A stretch of DNA of 64,000 nucleotides from Sipunculus nudus (GCA_026874595.1 CM049309.1:23811033-23875032); one strand, 5' to 3'; counted from the first letter of the stretch, positions 23,401 through 35,198 are shown. Numbers and translations: made by a program. Notes: generated by a model from the letters alone, not told the origin.

Positions 23401-26400
23401 GTATCACATGACACTCCTGGACGGATTGTTCTTTCATGCCGCTGTGACTCCACAGAGTGGGCGCTCGAGTCAGGGGACTCACACCTCACAATCCCCTGCC
23501 ATCCCTGGACCGATCAAACACACCGGCTAGGTCACTAATTTTACACACGAACACCTGCTATAAATTTGACTTTTGTCTCTAATGATTACATACGTTCTTA
23601 GGTCTTGCCGCTTTTTCATACAAGGTCTTTTACATGCTGAAAAAATGATAAAATTATAATTATATAAGCCGCAGGTATTGCAAGCTTTTGGTAATGCTAC
23701 ATACGTCGACCTATTATGTGGCATGTAAACGTAACAACATTTTTTTCACAATTTTCTTTTTTACCAATCCATTTTTAGAGGGGGTATAATATGAATATAC
23801 GTTGAGCGAAGCTAATGCCTAATATTGAATTTTAGCCTAAGTTGTTTACACAATCCGTGAGGCAGACAGACAGTTGACTATTGCAATAAATGGCAAAATT
23901 ATGTTGCATATATGAAAAATAATGAATCTCATATTGTAGATGAAATCACCTGACTGTGATATACAAGACTAATGATGATGTTAGTGCTGTATGATTACAA
24001 GCAAGCCAATGCCGTAAAATGTGTTGAACTATGTTATGCGTGCCAAAGTGATCTTGTTAACAAGAACTAATAGTCTAGGTTTCATATCATGGTAGGATAA
24101 TTCTGTGGAACAAGGGAATGAATGATAGGAATGGATTTCAAGATAGCTATTCACCTGTCCTTCCTAAAGAATCAATTTGATTTTTGGCGAACCCTGCTTA
24201 CATATTGAGGAACTTTCGATAATTCCTGTTAAAGAAAGTTCTTATAACGCCTCTGTGACAGATGTAGAAGTTTGTTTATCTACAATATTTTCTCATCTTT
24301 GGTTTAAAGATTTTAAATTTCTTTTTTTTTTTATGTTTTTGTCAGTGTCATTCACTCCGAACGTTTTCTCTGCAAAAGAGCTATTTCTAGCTCAGTTTTG
24401 TAAATTATAACTATCAATATATAAAAAAACGAGGGATGATCTCGATAAATATCGGAGAAGGTAGAGGATGTTTGCATACAAAACATCATAGTATGTATCC
24501 AACATTGAAGAAGTATGTAAAACAAACGTAGTAATGTAGACATTGTTTGAATGTCTGGGGAATTTGTTTTTTTTTAGTAAAGCTAAATAAAAGATATCTA
24601 AGCTACCGGTATCATAGAAGATCATACTTAGACCATAGTGTTCTAGTGTTGAAGCTATGGTAAAAAAATATTTTTTAGCGTTCAAGAGGGCTTAAAGAAT
24701 ATCAGCTGGCAAAGAATCAGACCGGTTTTCTCCGAGCCTAGGGCAACTGATTGCAAAACTTGATAATGCCATGTGTTTGCAGTCCTAACGAACTTTCTAT
24801 TACCATACATCTGCAGTCATCAAGCTTACAATAATATTATACGGTTCGTATGTACCCGTCAGGTATGAGTGGTATTACTTAATTCGACCTTCTTTCATTT
24901 ACACGAAAGGTATGTTCCACCTTTTCTAACTAGTGTCTAGATTTAAACTATTGGGGCACCAATTATATGTTAAGGGATAGGTTCGTGTTTATACTCTGAT
25001 ATCACTTATGTGTCAGTCTCATATTGTAACTCCGCATCCTTGGGAGGATACAACCAACCAACCGTAATAGGCGCTGGAAAATAATTTGTTCGATCTACAT
25101 TTGCCTGCCGCCCATGACGAGTAACCATTCAATTTTGGTTCACTGGGTGGAGAGAGCGCAACCTTATAAGCCCTTGGTCAGGAGTCTTAGCCTTGAAGGA
25201 GGTCAGAATGGAACCTGAGCCCAGCCACTACACCGCCACTACGCCCGAAGCTCCACTTACAATCGGGCTTGGGGGGATGTATTAAATGAGATGAGGAATG
25301 TTGGCTCATTTTTTAGTGGAATACTTTTTCAAAAAGATATGTAATAATTTTTTTTTCACAGTTATTTTGTGGCGTTGTGCTTCTGCAAGAAATTCATACA
25401 TCGGTTTGTTTACCTTGAAGGCCTGTGATCATGTTTACATTTGTGAACCGGAATGGGACGTGGGGGCATTCAGATTTTCGAAGATCTTTGACTGATTACA
25501 TATATTATTATTGTTAGATGTATAAAGGCTAGATTGGTGTAAGGTTTATATTAAAGATGATTTTAATGTATGCCTCTAAGGCAAGGAAGCTGTTTCTGAA
25601 AAAAAGAAATAGGAATATGCATACCTCGTTAGTAGCAGAAGCGGAACCAAAATGCGTACCCTGTTTACATATTAAAGATATTTAGATAATTCCTGTTGAA
25701 AAACGTTCTTATAACGCCTCTGTGACTGATGTATAAGTTTGTTTATCTACAAATTTTTCCTATCTTTAGATTAAAGTTTTTTTTATTTCTTTTTTCTTTT
25801 ATTTCTGTTTATGTCAGTGTTATTCAAAGAATTCCAAATAATCAGACTATACACTCCGAACGTTTTCTTTGCAAAAGAGCTATTTCTAGCTCAGTTTTGT
25901 AAATCAAAACTGTCAATATATGAAAAAACGAGGGATGATCTCGATAAATATCAGAGAAGGTAGATGAATTTTTGCATACACCATAGTATGTATCCAACAT
26001 TGAAGAAGTATGTAAAACAAACGTAGCGATGTAAACAATGGGAGTCCAGACCCCCCCCCCCTTAATTCGGCAGCCGAAACATTCCTTTAAGGGTTTCAAA
26101 ACCTAAAAAAATGTCCCAAGGTGCGGACGGGGGAGCATGGTCCAGGTTGCAAACATTGGTCTTAAACCCCCTTGAACCCAAGAAAAGAAATGAGATCGAG
26201 AGTCACCTGTTGTTCACATTTACTTTAAGTGGGTTTGTGACAGGGTCAAAATTAAGCCAAACATGCTTAAATCCGTCACTGACAGCAGACTTTATTCATA
26301 TGCATAATAGACCTTAATCCTGCGCTGAAAGTTGTGTCACCCGCCTGTTTTGTTATAACCGGCATTCCGGTCTATGCCGAAGGCATTCGGCTGTTTTTGG

Positions 26401-29400
26401 TGGTAAACTCCACGCGATTTAGAAATTACGCAAAAACTCTAAAAATTATGTGTACATCAAAAATTATTTATTCACATATCAGCGAGGTCACTGCGGGAAC
26501 AATAACCTTTAAAATAACGTATCGCATAGAGTCATACGCAACGCGGTTTCAGAGAACATTGAGAACAAAAGAGAACCAATTTCTTTTAATATGTATTAGA
26601 TTGCTGCTGAAATGTATTTTCAGTCTTTTGTATTATTTCCCTGTTGGTCACTATCACGCATGGTTTTACGCAAAACCCCTGATGGGAATGACGAATTGCA
26701 CATATTAGCATGTTGCTTGGCAGTGCATATCCTTTAGACCAAGGTCGTTCAGAATTTACATCTAGAGGTTCTGGTAAAAATATATACATATCATTGTAAA
26801 CCCCACATTCGATAACGGTGACCTATATTTTATGTCCTGTGGCCTTCATTAATGTGATATTTAACTTAGCATGATGGCCCTTGTGGCCTTTGTATTAAAC
26901 AGGTCCTTAACACAGGAATGTTCAGAAAGGAATGCAGCTAATTGAAAGATGAGGTGTAGCATGGGATTTCTGCATTAAAAACATAAGCACACCTGCCTGC
27001 CATGGGATGAACCTGTAGTAATGCTAAGTGGAATTTCAAGAATGTTTTTCCGTCTGAGAGGATTAAGGTTTAGAGATACACCAACAAATGGTTTGGATTT
27101 TTCAGGGCATTTTAGTGTTATCTCAACACTAATGTCCGCCCAAATATGTCCGCTGCAGATAATGACTTTTAGATTCTTTCAGGTAGTGGACACATGAGAC
27201 TGGTCTCAAGGAATCAAAGTAATAAATATCACAGTTATTGTTATACGGTTATTTTTATCCTCATTCCTAAACCAATGGCAGCATGAGACAAAGCTCGCAC
27301 ATCGCCGGAGTCGCCCCGATGTACCCGAATGTGACATCGGCTTGACATCGGGGAAACACCGGGGACACAAAGGGGTGAAATCGGGATGACATTAAGACAT
27401 TTTACCATGTTCACAATTCTTTTTTAATCGAAGTGACGCCTGATCGCGTCAGGTTGACATCAGAATTCAGGACACATCGGGACAACAAGGTTGTGACATC
27501 GTAGATGTGTCAGCCTGTCTTGATTTGATATACTTCAGATCATGATAAGTGACATGTTATTTACTGTATGGTACACGGAGGTAACAGAAATCAGAATAGG
27601 GATCAAAAATAAATTACTCTGTACATAAAAAAGCACCTGCTCGGCTGAAAAATAATGTAAAATGCATGAACCGCACAAACTCATTTTTAGATTTTATTTA
27701 ATGTAGAGAAAAGGTTAAATCAGAGACTTTTTAACCAGGGAAAGTAGTTACATTATAAATATGACCATGGTAAAACAAACAGCGGGCAGGTGAACAAAAG
27801 TATTAGCTTTCTGTTACTGTTGACCCAGCTACAGCGCTGACACACTGAGTGACGGGCGGACACTCCATGCGAGAACCACTGTTTCCGTTTATAAAAGGGC
27901 CTTGTTTACTCCGTTCGGAACTTCAATGGGCCCGAAGCCTGACACTGGAAACAAGGGTCTTTATTTCAAGGGATCATTATGGATCTCAATGGTAAATACC
28001 TGTCCACGCCCACTACAGGGGGTTGTAAAGCACCAGAGCAGCCGTAATATTACATAGAAATGTACAATATTTAAAATAAAGAAATGTTTGATGATGTTGT
28101 AGGTAAAGGACCACATGTTTATAAACCTTGACGAGATTCACAGGATTGAAGAGGATCGCGTGGACGTAAAAGACTGAAGACCCGTGTGGTCCCATGGCCA
28201 AAGCTGATCAGGGAGTTATAAGAGTTATATCCATAAAGAACTTTATATATTGCCGTCATCTTTTGATTTGGGTTCTAAAAACTATAAGTGCTCCTTAAGA
28301 CAAAACGCAGTAATCTCAGTTCCCGCGCTCACAGGACGTGTGAAATGTCAGAACGCATATGAAACTGTAATCACTGAAGGAGAAATATCCTCCTTTCCCT
28401 GGAAACAAACTGCTTTTAATGTCACCTTTGAATATCAAACGGTTATAATACCGGGATCATATCACGTCTAAAGTTTTATATTACATGTTGTTCAATGAAG
28501 GACTGCCCGTTATAATATATCGGCCAGCATTATAGCGATAGATTAATCAATACTCCAACTTACAGCCGCCATGAGAAGTCTGCTAGTCTAGAAGGCAACA
28601 TTTAGTCTTGAAGGCCGTGATTACACACAAACGCAAACACACATATATAAATGAATAAATATATATATATACTATATAACAATTCAGTTATTTAATTTTC
28701 AGGCAATTGTCAGGATGTCGGTTTTCATAATTTTCTTTGCTGCTTCCTATTAAGATTCTAGAATAATATAACTCATTCCTGTTACTCATGAAATGCTCAA
28801 TGTAGAGCTTATGGATACGATCAATTAGTTTAAAAAGCAACAGAGCCGTATTAAGGTTGCACTGGACCCTTGTAATTCAAACAGGGGCCCTTTTATAAAA
28901 ATGATTACAAGTAATTGACGGGTAGTTATATTTAATTTCATAAATATAATTATTTTATTGTCATAAAGAGTTAGTATAGGGAAGAATTAAAGAAACAACT
29001 ATACGTTTCGAATTTCAGGTCCTCGAGCAAAAATTCAGAATGAAGCATAAAACACCAATCGGGGTACATGGTTTAGCCCACGCACGACGCATTGCAGATA
29101 GTCTGCATCCCTCCCTTCACATCTGGTGTAACTAGGTATGAAATTTATATTACACGCAACTATGTTTTCAACTATGTTTTCCACCTAATCATTGGGGTTC
29201 TTTTCTGTCTTAGTGCATATGTAAAATTGGAGTCGCGCAAAATTACAACTCATAGCACCTTAGCTTTTCCTGGGTTTTAATAATTACTTTTAAATAAAGA
29301 GAGCTCTAATGTTAAAGTCAATAAAAGAACATGACAATGCAAGTCTTCACAAAAAAAAAAATATCAGTGTGATAACATGGAGAAGGACGTCCTGTTTAAT

Positions 29401-29805
29401 AAGCTAAAGTCTTCATATCCGAATGTCTAATACACATTTGCTCAATATCTTAAATAAATCTTTTTGGGATATTTTGTTCCGCTTTGTTAGGAATTATCAT
29501 AGCAATAACTTTATAAGACTGTAAAAGAACCCAAAAAAGTATATTACTTGCAGGTATCGCGACCTTACAAAACAGAGTCAGCAGAATTCATGCAAAGTTC
29601 GTATATCAACTTGTAATAACGGGTCGGGTGCTCACAACAATGAAGGTGGTGCACAACTTTATCTTAAACTTTATTTACTTTACATGGATTATACAACTAG
29701 TTATAAAACCTACTAAGAAGCACTCTCCATGGCTCGCATGTTTGTGCTCGGTAAGGGTGGAGGAAACCGGAGTACTCGGATAAAATCTCCGGGACAGGCC
29801 ACTAT

Positions 29806-29870
<65 letters not shown>

Positions 29871-30983
29871 CTAAAGTAACATATATGGTTTATCTGTTAT
29901 AGATGCTTTTAAATGCCGTTTTTGAGAATCTACGCTAATAATCTAAGTGAAATACATAAGGAAATCTAAGACTCAGATTTTAAAAGTATGTCTAGCAGAC
30001 CACCCTATAAAAAGCTGCTATCGTCGCCGCATTCCCTTTTTAGTTCCATTGCTTTCGTATTTCAACTTTGAGACTAGACTCCGTTCCGTTAATTGAAAAC
30101 GTACATCTGATATTTTCATTAATTTCTCATTGTAACTCAGAGAACAAGAAATTAATGCTAGAATTTATACTAAAGCCTTAAAAAGTAAAAAAAAATGCAG
30201 TTGTATATTACTGTTACTTCTAACAATTAATTAGTAGGAGTTTTACCTAGACACAAGATGAACTTGTTTTAATTAGGAAAAAGGCAGCTATGCGGATTTT
30301 TCATATCAACGTCTTAATTACCCCTTGGATCGGGGAATTGATCCATATATTGCTATATTAAGGAAGTTACCACAGAGCACTTCGTCATACCGTCTAATAA
30401 TAAAGTCAAGAAATGTAAGTATCATGACTGATTACTGATTTACTTTTGAAGCTCATACAAGCTGGTGTTTTGAGTGGATCTGGTAATGCAATAGATTACC
30501 CGTACACCCACACTCGAGTATGACAATAAGGCAGAGATATTAGCCACGTCACTGTGTATACTGAACCATATTGAAAATGTCCATGCGTCGGATGTTTCAC
30601 AAAAGTCCTCGTTAAAAATAGTGAAGGTGTCACATCAGGAACGTTATATTTGTTCGCATTTTTACTCTCCGTGTTTTAAAACGTGGTCTTCTGTCTTAAT
30701 TTATGGTGGTAGAAAGCTATGGAACCATGTGGAAAATGTTACACAAGAAATTACAGAGAATGCATTTGTATCAAATTATTAAACCAGAAGCTTTATCCAG
30801 TATATTGGATAGATGCCTTTTAAGTGACGATAAACTTTCTTAATGAGCTATCGCGTTAAGTACTCTCATACACAAAGATAACTTGTTTACACTTCGCATT
30901 TTTTTATATGATTTAATCAAACACTCACCTGTAGCTAGTAATGTAAGGAATACTGTTAGGAGCGCACAGCTGTACGTTTTCAT
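17301..30983 (-). CDS. Secreted neuropeptide-like precursor, four exons (spliced model)
   Basis: The coding exons are 30983-30929, 23096-23052, 17845-17738 and 17452-17301: 55+45+108+152 = 360 bases, 119 residues. All introns are GT-AG and in phase 1. Residues 1-18 are a signal-peptide core; V21-D-A23 fits a cleavage site, leaving Gln24 first (possible pyroglutamate). Lys-Arg pairs at 58-59, 80-81 and 109-110 would release peptides of about 34, 20 and 25-26 residues. The last has Cys97 and Cys104 (C-x6-C), then N-A-F-G before K-R, so a disulphide ring and an amidated Phe are predicted. Small size, signal peptide, dibasic sites and an amidation Gly are what neuropeptide precursors have. I do not recognise the family: the C-x6-C ring recalls allatostatin-C and CCHamide spacing without sequence match. 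Exon 2's left edge is the least certain part. Confidence 0.65.
17453..17737 (-). other. Intron 3 (285 bp)
   Basis: GTAGGAAC at the donor and TTTCCTTTACAG at the acceptor. No repeat was seen inside. Confidence 0.7.
17738..17845 (-). CDS. Exon 3 of the peptide precursor
   Basis: It is bounded by TTCTTATTCTTTTCAG and CAG|GTAGGA, both strong sites. It enters with two bases (AA) and leaves with one (G), encoding residues 34-70 with its neighbours: F-V-Q-A-Y-P-L-L-N-E-D-L-L-R-A-L…, the first Lys-Arg site, then S-S-P-L-V-L-I-P-A. All 35 whole codons are open, and the exon is GC-richer than the flanking introns. Confidence 0.75.
18665..18931 (+). repeat. 46-bp minisatellite, about 6 units
   Basis: Head-to-tail copies contain ACTCTCGATGATACATCTGT and GTCCACACTTCTTCAG. 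The middle units keep a 46-bp length; the edge units are more diverged. The array lies inside intron 2 of the minus-strand peptide gene. Confidence 0.92.
21512..22180 (+). repeat. 53-bp minisatellite, 12 units plus a degenerate end
   Basis: Units start GAATATACT near 21512, 21565, 21618, 21671, 21724, 21777, 21830, 21882, 21935, 21988, 22041 and 22094. All are 53 bp apart except one 52-bp step. A degenerate thirteenth starts at 22147. The core phrase is AAGGTTATGAGCCAATGTTG. It lies in intron 2 of the peptide gene. Confidence 0.96.
23052..23096 (-). CDS. Exon 2 of the peptide precursor (45 bp)
   Basis: The donor TTTG|GTATGT at 23052/23051 is clear and its phase joins exon 3 as GAA. The acceptor used in the model is the second AG of ATTTTTGAGAG, because only that choice keeps the frame open from exon 1. 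It encodes E-N-V-D-A-Q-G-K-I-S-L-T-Y-D-F. A stronger-looking acceptor, GTTTCTCAG, lies at 23185-23190. Using it gives a 133-base exon open in the same frame, but it requires a phase-0 upstream exon and is not compatible with exon 1 as drawn. Confidence 0.5.
24187..24541 (+). repeat. Direct duplication, left copy
   Basis: About 355 bp match 25655-26036 in the same orientation, from TTACATATT to ACAAACGTAG, with shared blocks TTCTTATAACGCCTCTGTGA, CACTCCGAACGTTTTC and ACGAGGGATGATCTCG. Differences are scattered substitutions and small gaps. The copies are 1.47 kb apart. No TG…CA ends or coding content were seen, so they are not obvious LTRs. Confidence 0.85.
25440..26317 (+). mobile_element. 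Dispersed repeat Q (matches 5786-6455)
   Basis: The outer blocks (25440-25630 and 26185-26315) match dispersed repeat P in order and in orientation relative to each other. The middle is taken up by the right copy of the direct duplication and by a C-rich patch (26050-26061). This suggests a later insertion into an older repeat. The family is unknown. Confidence 0.6.
25655..26036 (+). repeat. Direct duplication, right copy
   Basis: Partner of 24187-24541. It has an extra segment of about 35 bp near 25820-25850 and lacks the AAAACAT word near 24478 of the left copy. Confidence 0.85.
27290..27520. other. CpG-richer patch with repeated ACATCGGG
   Basis: ACATCGG or ACATCGT words recur about five times, with CCTGATCGCGTCAGG as a small palindrome. 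No open frame or known element end was seen. It may be a decayed repeat. Confidence 0.35.
29810..29866. repeat. (TA)n microsatellite
   Basis: Pure TA run within intron 1. Confidence 0.95.
30929..30983 (-). CDS. Exon 1 (signal peptide) of the peptide precursor
   Basis: From the ATG at 30983-30981 the frame reads MKTYSCALLTVFLTLLAT, a classic short n-region and hydrophobic core. It then stops at the strong donor CTACAG|GTGAGTG. There is no in-frame stop between a GTG near 31040 and this ATG, but the ATG is preferred because the signal peptide starts here and the upstream part lies close to the TATA box. The 5' UTR is then only about 30-50 bases. Confidence 0.7.
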
Positions 30984-31040
30984 GTTTCTGGCAGTAGCTT
31001 TCGGTTGACGGCTCCTGGGTAGCTGACGAGTTCTCTCCAC

Positions 31041-31046
31041 TTATAT
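31041..31046 (-). promoter_or_regulatory. TATA-like box of the peptide-precursor gene
   Basis: The minus strand reads GAAATATAAGTGG here, and TCAGCT (initiator-like) follows about 20 bases downstream at 31026-31021. The start codon is about 60 bases downstream. Spacing suits a transcription start near 31010-31025. Confidence 0.5.
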
Positions 31047-31059
31047 TTCAGCCGTTTGG

Positions 31060-31560
31060 GTCGCTTTATTAAGTTGGAGATCTTTTATTGGCTTATCAAC
31101 TTCGGTTGAACACTTGCTTTAAGCTAGAGTACAAGTAGGCAGCAACCCACGTCATAAGGTGCTAGATAGCTGCACCATTCTCCCTCAACCCTTTATCTTG
31201 TGGATTGCAAGCAAAACAAAACTCAAGAAATCAATTGTTCCGCTGGATCATACGGCACTTGATGTGTTGCTCGCTCACCAGGTACTGATGGCTGCTAGCT
31301 CGGTGTGATGTCAAAGCACGCACGCTTCCCTTCAAACCACGCCCCACCGACAATGTCAATCCCAGCTCCCCCTGAGATGTGACAATTAGTAGAATGAGTC
31401 CCACGCGAGGGGAGCACTGCTCGTGTGTTTGGAGATGCAAGTAGCCTCCCAACCGACCAGTGCGCTCCGAATTACAACATGCTCTCTGATAAGGCGCGAA
31501 AAAAAAAACAGGCTGCTGTTTAACATGTAGTAATAGAACAAATGACACGCGTTCTGACCT
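31060..31560 (-). promoter_or_regulatory. GC-richer upstream region, putative promoter
   Basis: This stretch is richer in G and C than its surroundings. It contains TGATGTCA (a CRE-like word, near 31306) and CCACGCCCC (a KLF/SP-type box, near 31339). Open frames here are not supported as genes. Promoter function is inferred only from position. Confidence 0.3.
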
Positions 31561-31866
31561 TTAGTTCGCTCACTGGTCTTTTAAACGAGTTTTTCTGTTC
31601 ATCAGAAGTTTGAAATTATTCTGCAGATGATGAGGACAAATTTAACTCAGAGCGGTCGGCTAGTTCGAATATATTTCACAGGAAATTAAGTGACGTGCCC
31701 TTTAATTGTTCGGAATTTTTCTGTGCTTTAAACTGTAGTTGATTCAAAACAACCAACTTCTTATCTTCACATTTACAGATGCCGAATACTTCACAAGACA
31801 ACCAATCTAAAAACTACTTACAAATTTTACCATATCTATCACAGGCCTTTATATACTTTATATAAC
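31561..31866. other. No gene seen
   Basis: Unique-looking sequence between the putative promoter and the 36-bp array. Confidence 0.4.
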
Positions 31867-33510
31867 TGTATGTGCACCGCTTATTGTATACTTGGTATAA
31901 CTGTATGTATACTCGGTTATTGTACACTTGGTATAACTGTGTGTATACTCGGTTACTGTATACTTGGTATAAATGTATGTATAGTCGGTTATTGTATACT
32001 TAGTATAACAGTATGTATACTCGGTTATTGTATATTTGGTATAACAGTATGTATATACTCGGTTACTGTATATTTGGTATAACAGTATGTATACTCGGTT
32101 ACTGTATACTTGGTATAACAGTATGTATACTCGGTTACTATATACTTGGTATAACAGTATGTTCACTCGGTTATTGTATGCTTGGTATAACTGTATGTAT
32201 ACTCGGTTATTGTATACTTGGTATAACTGTTTGTATACTCGGTTATTGTATACTTGGTATAACTGTTTGTATACTCGGTTATTGTATACTTCGTATAACT
32301 GTATGTATACTCGGTTCCTGTATACTTGGTATAACTGTATGTATACTCGGTTACTGTATACTTAGTATAACAGTATGTATAGTCGGTTATTGTATACTTG
32401 GTATAACAGTATGTATACTCGGTTACTGTATACTTGGTATAACAGTATGTATACTCTGTAATTGTATACTTGGTATAACAGTATGTATACTCGGTAATTG
32501 TATACTTGGTATAACAGTATGTATACTCGGTAATTGTATACTTGGTATAACTGTATGTATACTCGGTAATTGTATACTTGGTATAACTGTATGTATACTC
32601 GGTAATTGTATACTTGGTATAACAGTATGTATACTCGGTTATTGTATACTTGGTATAACAGTATGTATACTCGGTTATTGTATACTTGGTATAACAGTAT
32701 GTATACTCGGTTATTGTATACTTGGTATAACTGTATGTATACTCGGTTATTGTATACTTGGTATAACTGTATGTATACTCGGTTATTGTATACTTGGTAT
32801 AACTGTATGTATACTCGGTAATTGTATACTTGGTATAACTGTATGTATACTCGGTTATTGTATACTTGGTATAACTGTGTGTATACTCGGTTATTGTATA
32901 ATTGGTATAACTGTATGTATACTCGGTTATTGTATACTTGGTATAACTGTGTGTATACTCGGTTATTGTATAATTGGTATAACTGTATGTATACTCGGTT
33001 ACTGTGTACTTGGTAAAACTGTATGTATACTCGGTTATTGTATAATTGGTATAACTGTATGTATACTCGGTTATTGTGTACTTTGTATAAATGTGTGTAT
33101 ACTCGGTTATTGTATACTTGGTATAACAGTATGTATACTCGGTTATTGTACACTTGGTATAACTGTGTGTATACTCGGTTACTGTGTACTTGGTAAAACT
33201 GTATGTATACTCGGTTATTGTATACTTGGTATAACTGTGTGTATACTCGGTTACTGTATACTTGGTATAAATGTGTGTATATTCGGTTACTGTATAATTG
33301 GTATAACAGTATGTATACTCGGTTATTGTATAATTGGTATAACAGTATGTATACTCGGTTATTGTATACTTGGTATAACAGTATGTATACTCGGTTATTG
33401 TATACTTTGTATAACTGTATGTACACTCGGTTACTGTATACTTGGTATAATTGTTTGTATACTCGATTATTGTATACTTGGTATAAATGTTTGTGTACTC
33501 GGTTTTTGGA
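31867..33510 (+). repeat. 36-bp minisatellite, about 46 units
   Basis: About 1.64 kb of head-to-tail 36-bp units (TGTATACTCGGTTATTGTAT, then ACTTGGTATAACTGTA). Variants recur along the array: AACAGTA or AACTGTA, GGTTATTG or GGTTACTG or GGTAATTG, and a TAATTGG form. The unit is full of GTATAC and TATA dyads. Because 36 is a multiple of three and units rarely contain stops, frames of 553 codons (plus) and 399 codons (minus) stay open through the array. They start inside it and have no gene signals. Confidence 0.97.
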
Positions 33511-35198
33511 CTTTTCTTTGTGCTCAGTGCTCAGCGTCTGGCGCTTCCCCTCTTTTCCCACCTACAAAATCTGAGAAAAGGAAAATATCTGTTATTACAA
33601 AAGGCGGGATTCTGCGTCTTGCACAGTTTTATTGCCTTCCTCTGCAAACGAGAGTAAAGTCAAAAGCCTGCTAGCAGTTCAGGCACAATTATTTACATGT
33701 GCAAGGGTGTTGACCACCGATCCCCAAAGCAAGGGTTCTGAGACCCGTGTCTTGTACATGTCATGATACAAGTTTGGGGACCCTTGGACGGCAGACTATT
33801 TAAGTTGGGTGAGTCAGGTATTTAAGGCCGACCATACGTTAAACTAGCACTGTAATTAGTAATTTATATATATATATATATATAATAAAACTCTGAAGAA
33901 AAACAACACTGTTAATTCACAACAGTCCGATTCACGGGATGCGACCCGATCATCAGGTGAATGTGGTTAGAAACATATATATTTAGGAAGTAGTCTGGGA
34001 TGTCATATCATATTCTTTAGAATTAACTTATCATACGTGAAAACTTTGGATAATATGAAAAACTCTTAACATATTTCTAAAAGAAATTTGGTTATTGCAA
34101 GAACCACGGCTAAAAATCACATTTCGAACTTAGTTATATCCTCATAATATGATAAATCATTTCAGATGAAATGAAAACACGTTTTTAAGGAAATACATCG
34201 TTTTTCAGTTGTAAAGATCAACTTGTTAAAAATGTGTAACAGCCACAAAGCATTAGCATATATGTGTGCACCTATATAATATATTTTGGCATATGTGGTA
34301 TAGAGATAGTGAACACATCACACAGTTCTCTCTCATCCGCATACAAAAATGTCCACAAGAATGAACATCCAAGGGGCCCTATACAGGGTGTGCTGTTCTT
34401 TATGGTTTTGATCGCTAGTAGCTGGTGTACATCAAGAATACATTTGTGATTTAACTGTTTGCGTGTTTTTGGGTACATCTGTTGTTTTCCAGATCCTCTT
34501 GTGTAGTAAACCTGAACTGTAAAATTGATACATGTCTCTTTCACAAAACAAGATTTATCAAGTCGTACACCGTACAATCGACAAACAGCAGGTGATGTAA
34601 AGGTGTCTTATACGATGTTTGCGTGGCTGGTACAGCTGATACGTCTCAGTCAAGTCCCTCAATTGACAAATGTATTTTTTTTCTATGTATACAATTCTTC
34701 CATCCAAAACGATATGTCGTAGAATCGAAGAACTACTTGATCGGCGATAAACTCCTAAACTTTCTCGATAGTCAAAATAAACGCTGATTCCGTGTCGACA
34801 TATTCATTGATTGCGTAATGGGTAAGAAATGGTGCGGAGAATCGTTCTGGAAAATAAGAGGGGAGATACATAATTTTTAAAAAAATTATTAACATACACA
34901 AGTACACGTATGCAGTGTGCAATTTACAAGGATTATATGCATTGTGTGTGGAGAATTATCAAACGGTGTGATAGCAGTGGTGCCCAAGTTTTTCATTACA
35001 AGGCTTGAGAATAAATTAGCGTACGTCCACGGTCTACAAAGCCCCCAATTGCACTTTTCGAGAGAAAATCTCTCTTACTCTCTCTCTCTCCCTCTCTCTC
35101 GTTGTGTTAACCGAGTCAGACCATCAGGATTCCTGTATGTTCTGTGTGCATGATAACCTAGACAAGCATGTTCATACCATTGACATGTCTTTATGCAA
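33511..35198. other. No gene; TA run and possible repeat end
   Basis: A TA run lies at 33864-33885, followed by a CpG-richer word set (33910-33965, with CCGATCATCAGGTGA) that may be the end of a dispersed repeat. A CT-rich run is at 35070-35100. Nothing else was recognised. Confidence 0.4.

Larger units (their letters stand above)
23097..30928 (-). other. Intron 1 (about 7.8 kb)
   Basis: It begins with the strong donor GTGAGTG after CTACAG. It holds a direct duplication (24187-24541, 25655-26036), dispersed repeat Q, a CpG-richer patch with repeated ACATCGGG (27290-27520) and a TA run (29810-29866). An extra exon cannot be ruled out, but none was recognised. Confidence 0.5.

Noticed and set aside
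25050-25290. Possible SINE in a GC-richer patch with GGTTCCATTC on the minus strand
   Set aside because: The A-box-like and B-box-like words are only a few bases apart, too close for a tRNA-derived promoter.
24187-26036. The direct duplication as LTRs of a small retroelement
   Set aside because: No TG…CA ends, primer site, polypurine tract or coding region between the copies.
28250-28471. A 73-codon plus frame in intron 1 of the peptide gene
   Set aside because: The composition is protein-like, but there is no splice site, signal or motif, and it lies antisense in an intron.
32362-33561. A 399-codon minus-strand frame (repeating Y-Q-V-Y-N-N-R-V-Y)
   Set aside because: Same cause: a 36-bp unit, a multiple of three, read on the opposite strand.
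32013-33674. A 553-codon plus-strand frame (repeating I-L-G-Y-C-I-L-G-I-T-V-C)
   Set aside because: It is the translation of the 36-bp satellite. The frame starts inside the array, has no promoter or splice context, and similar frames are open on the other strand and in other frames.
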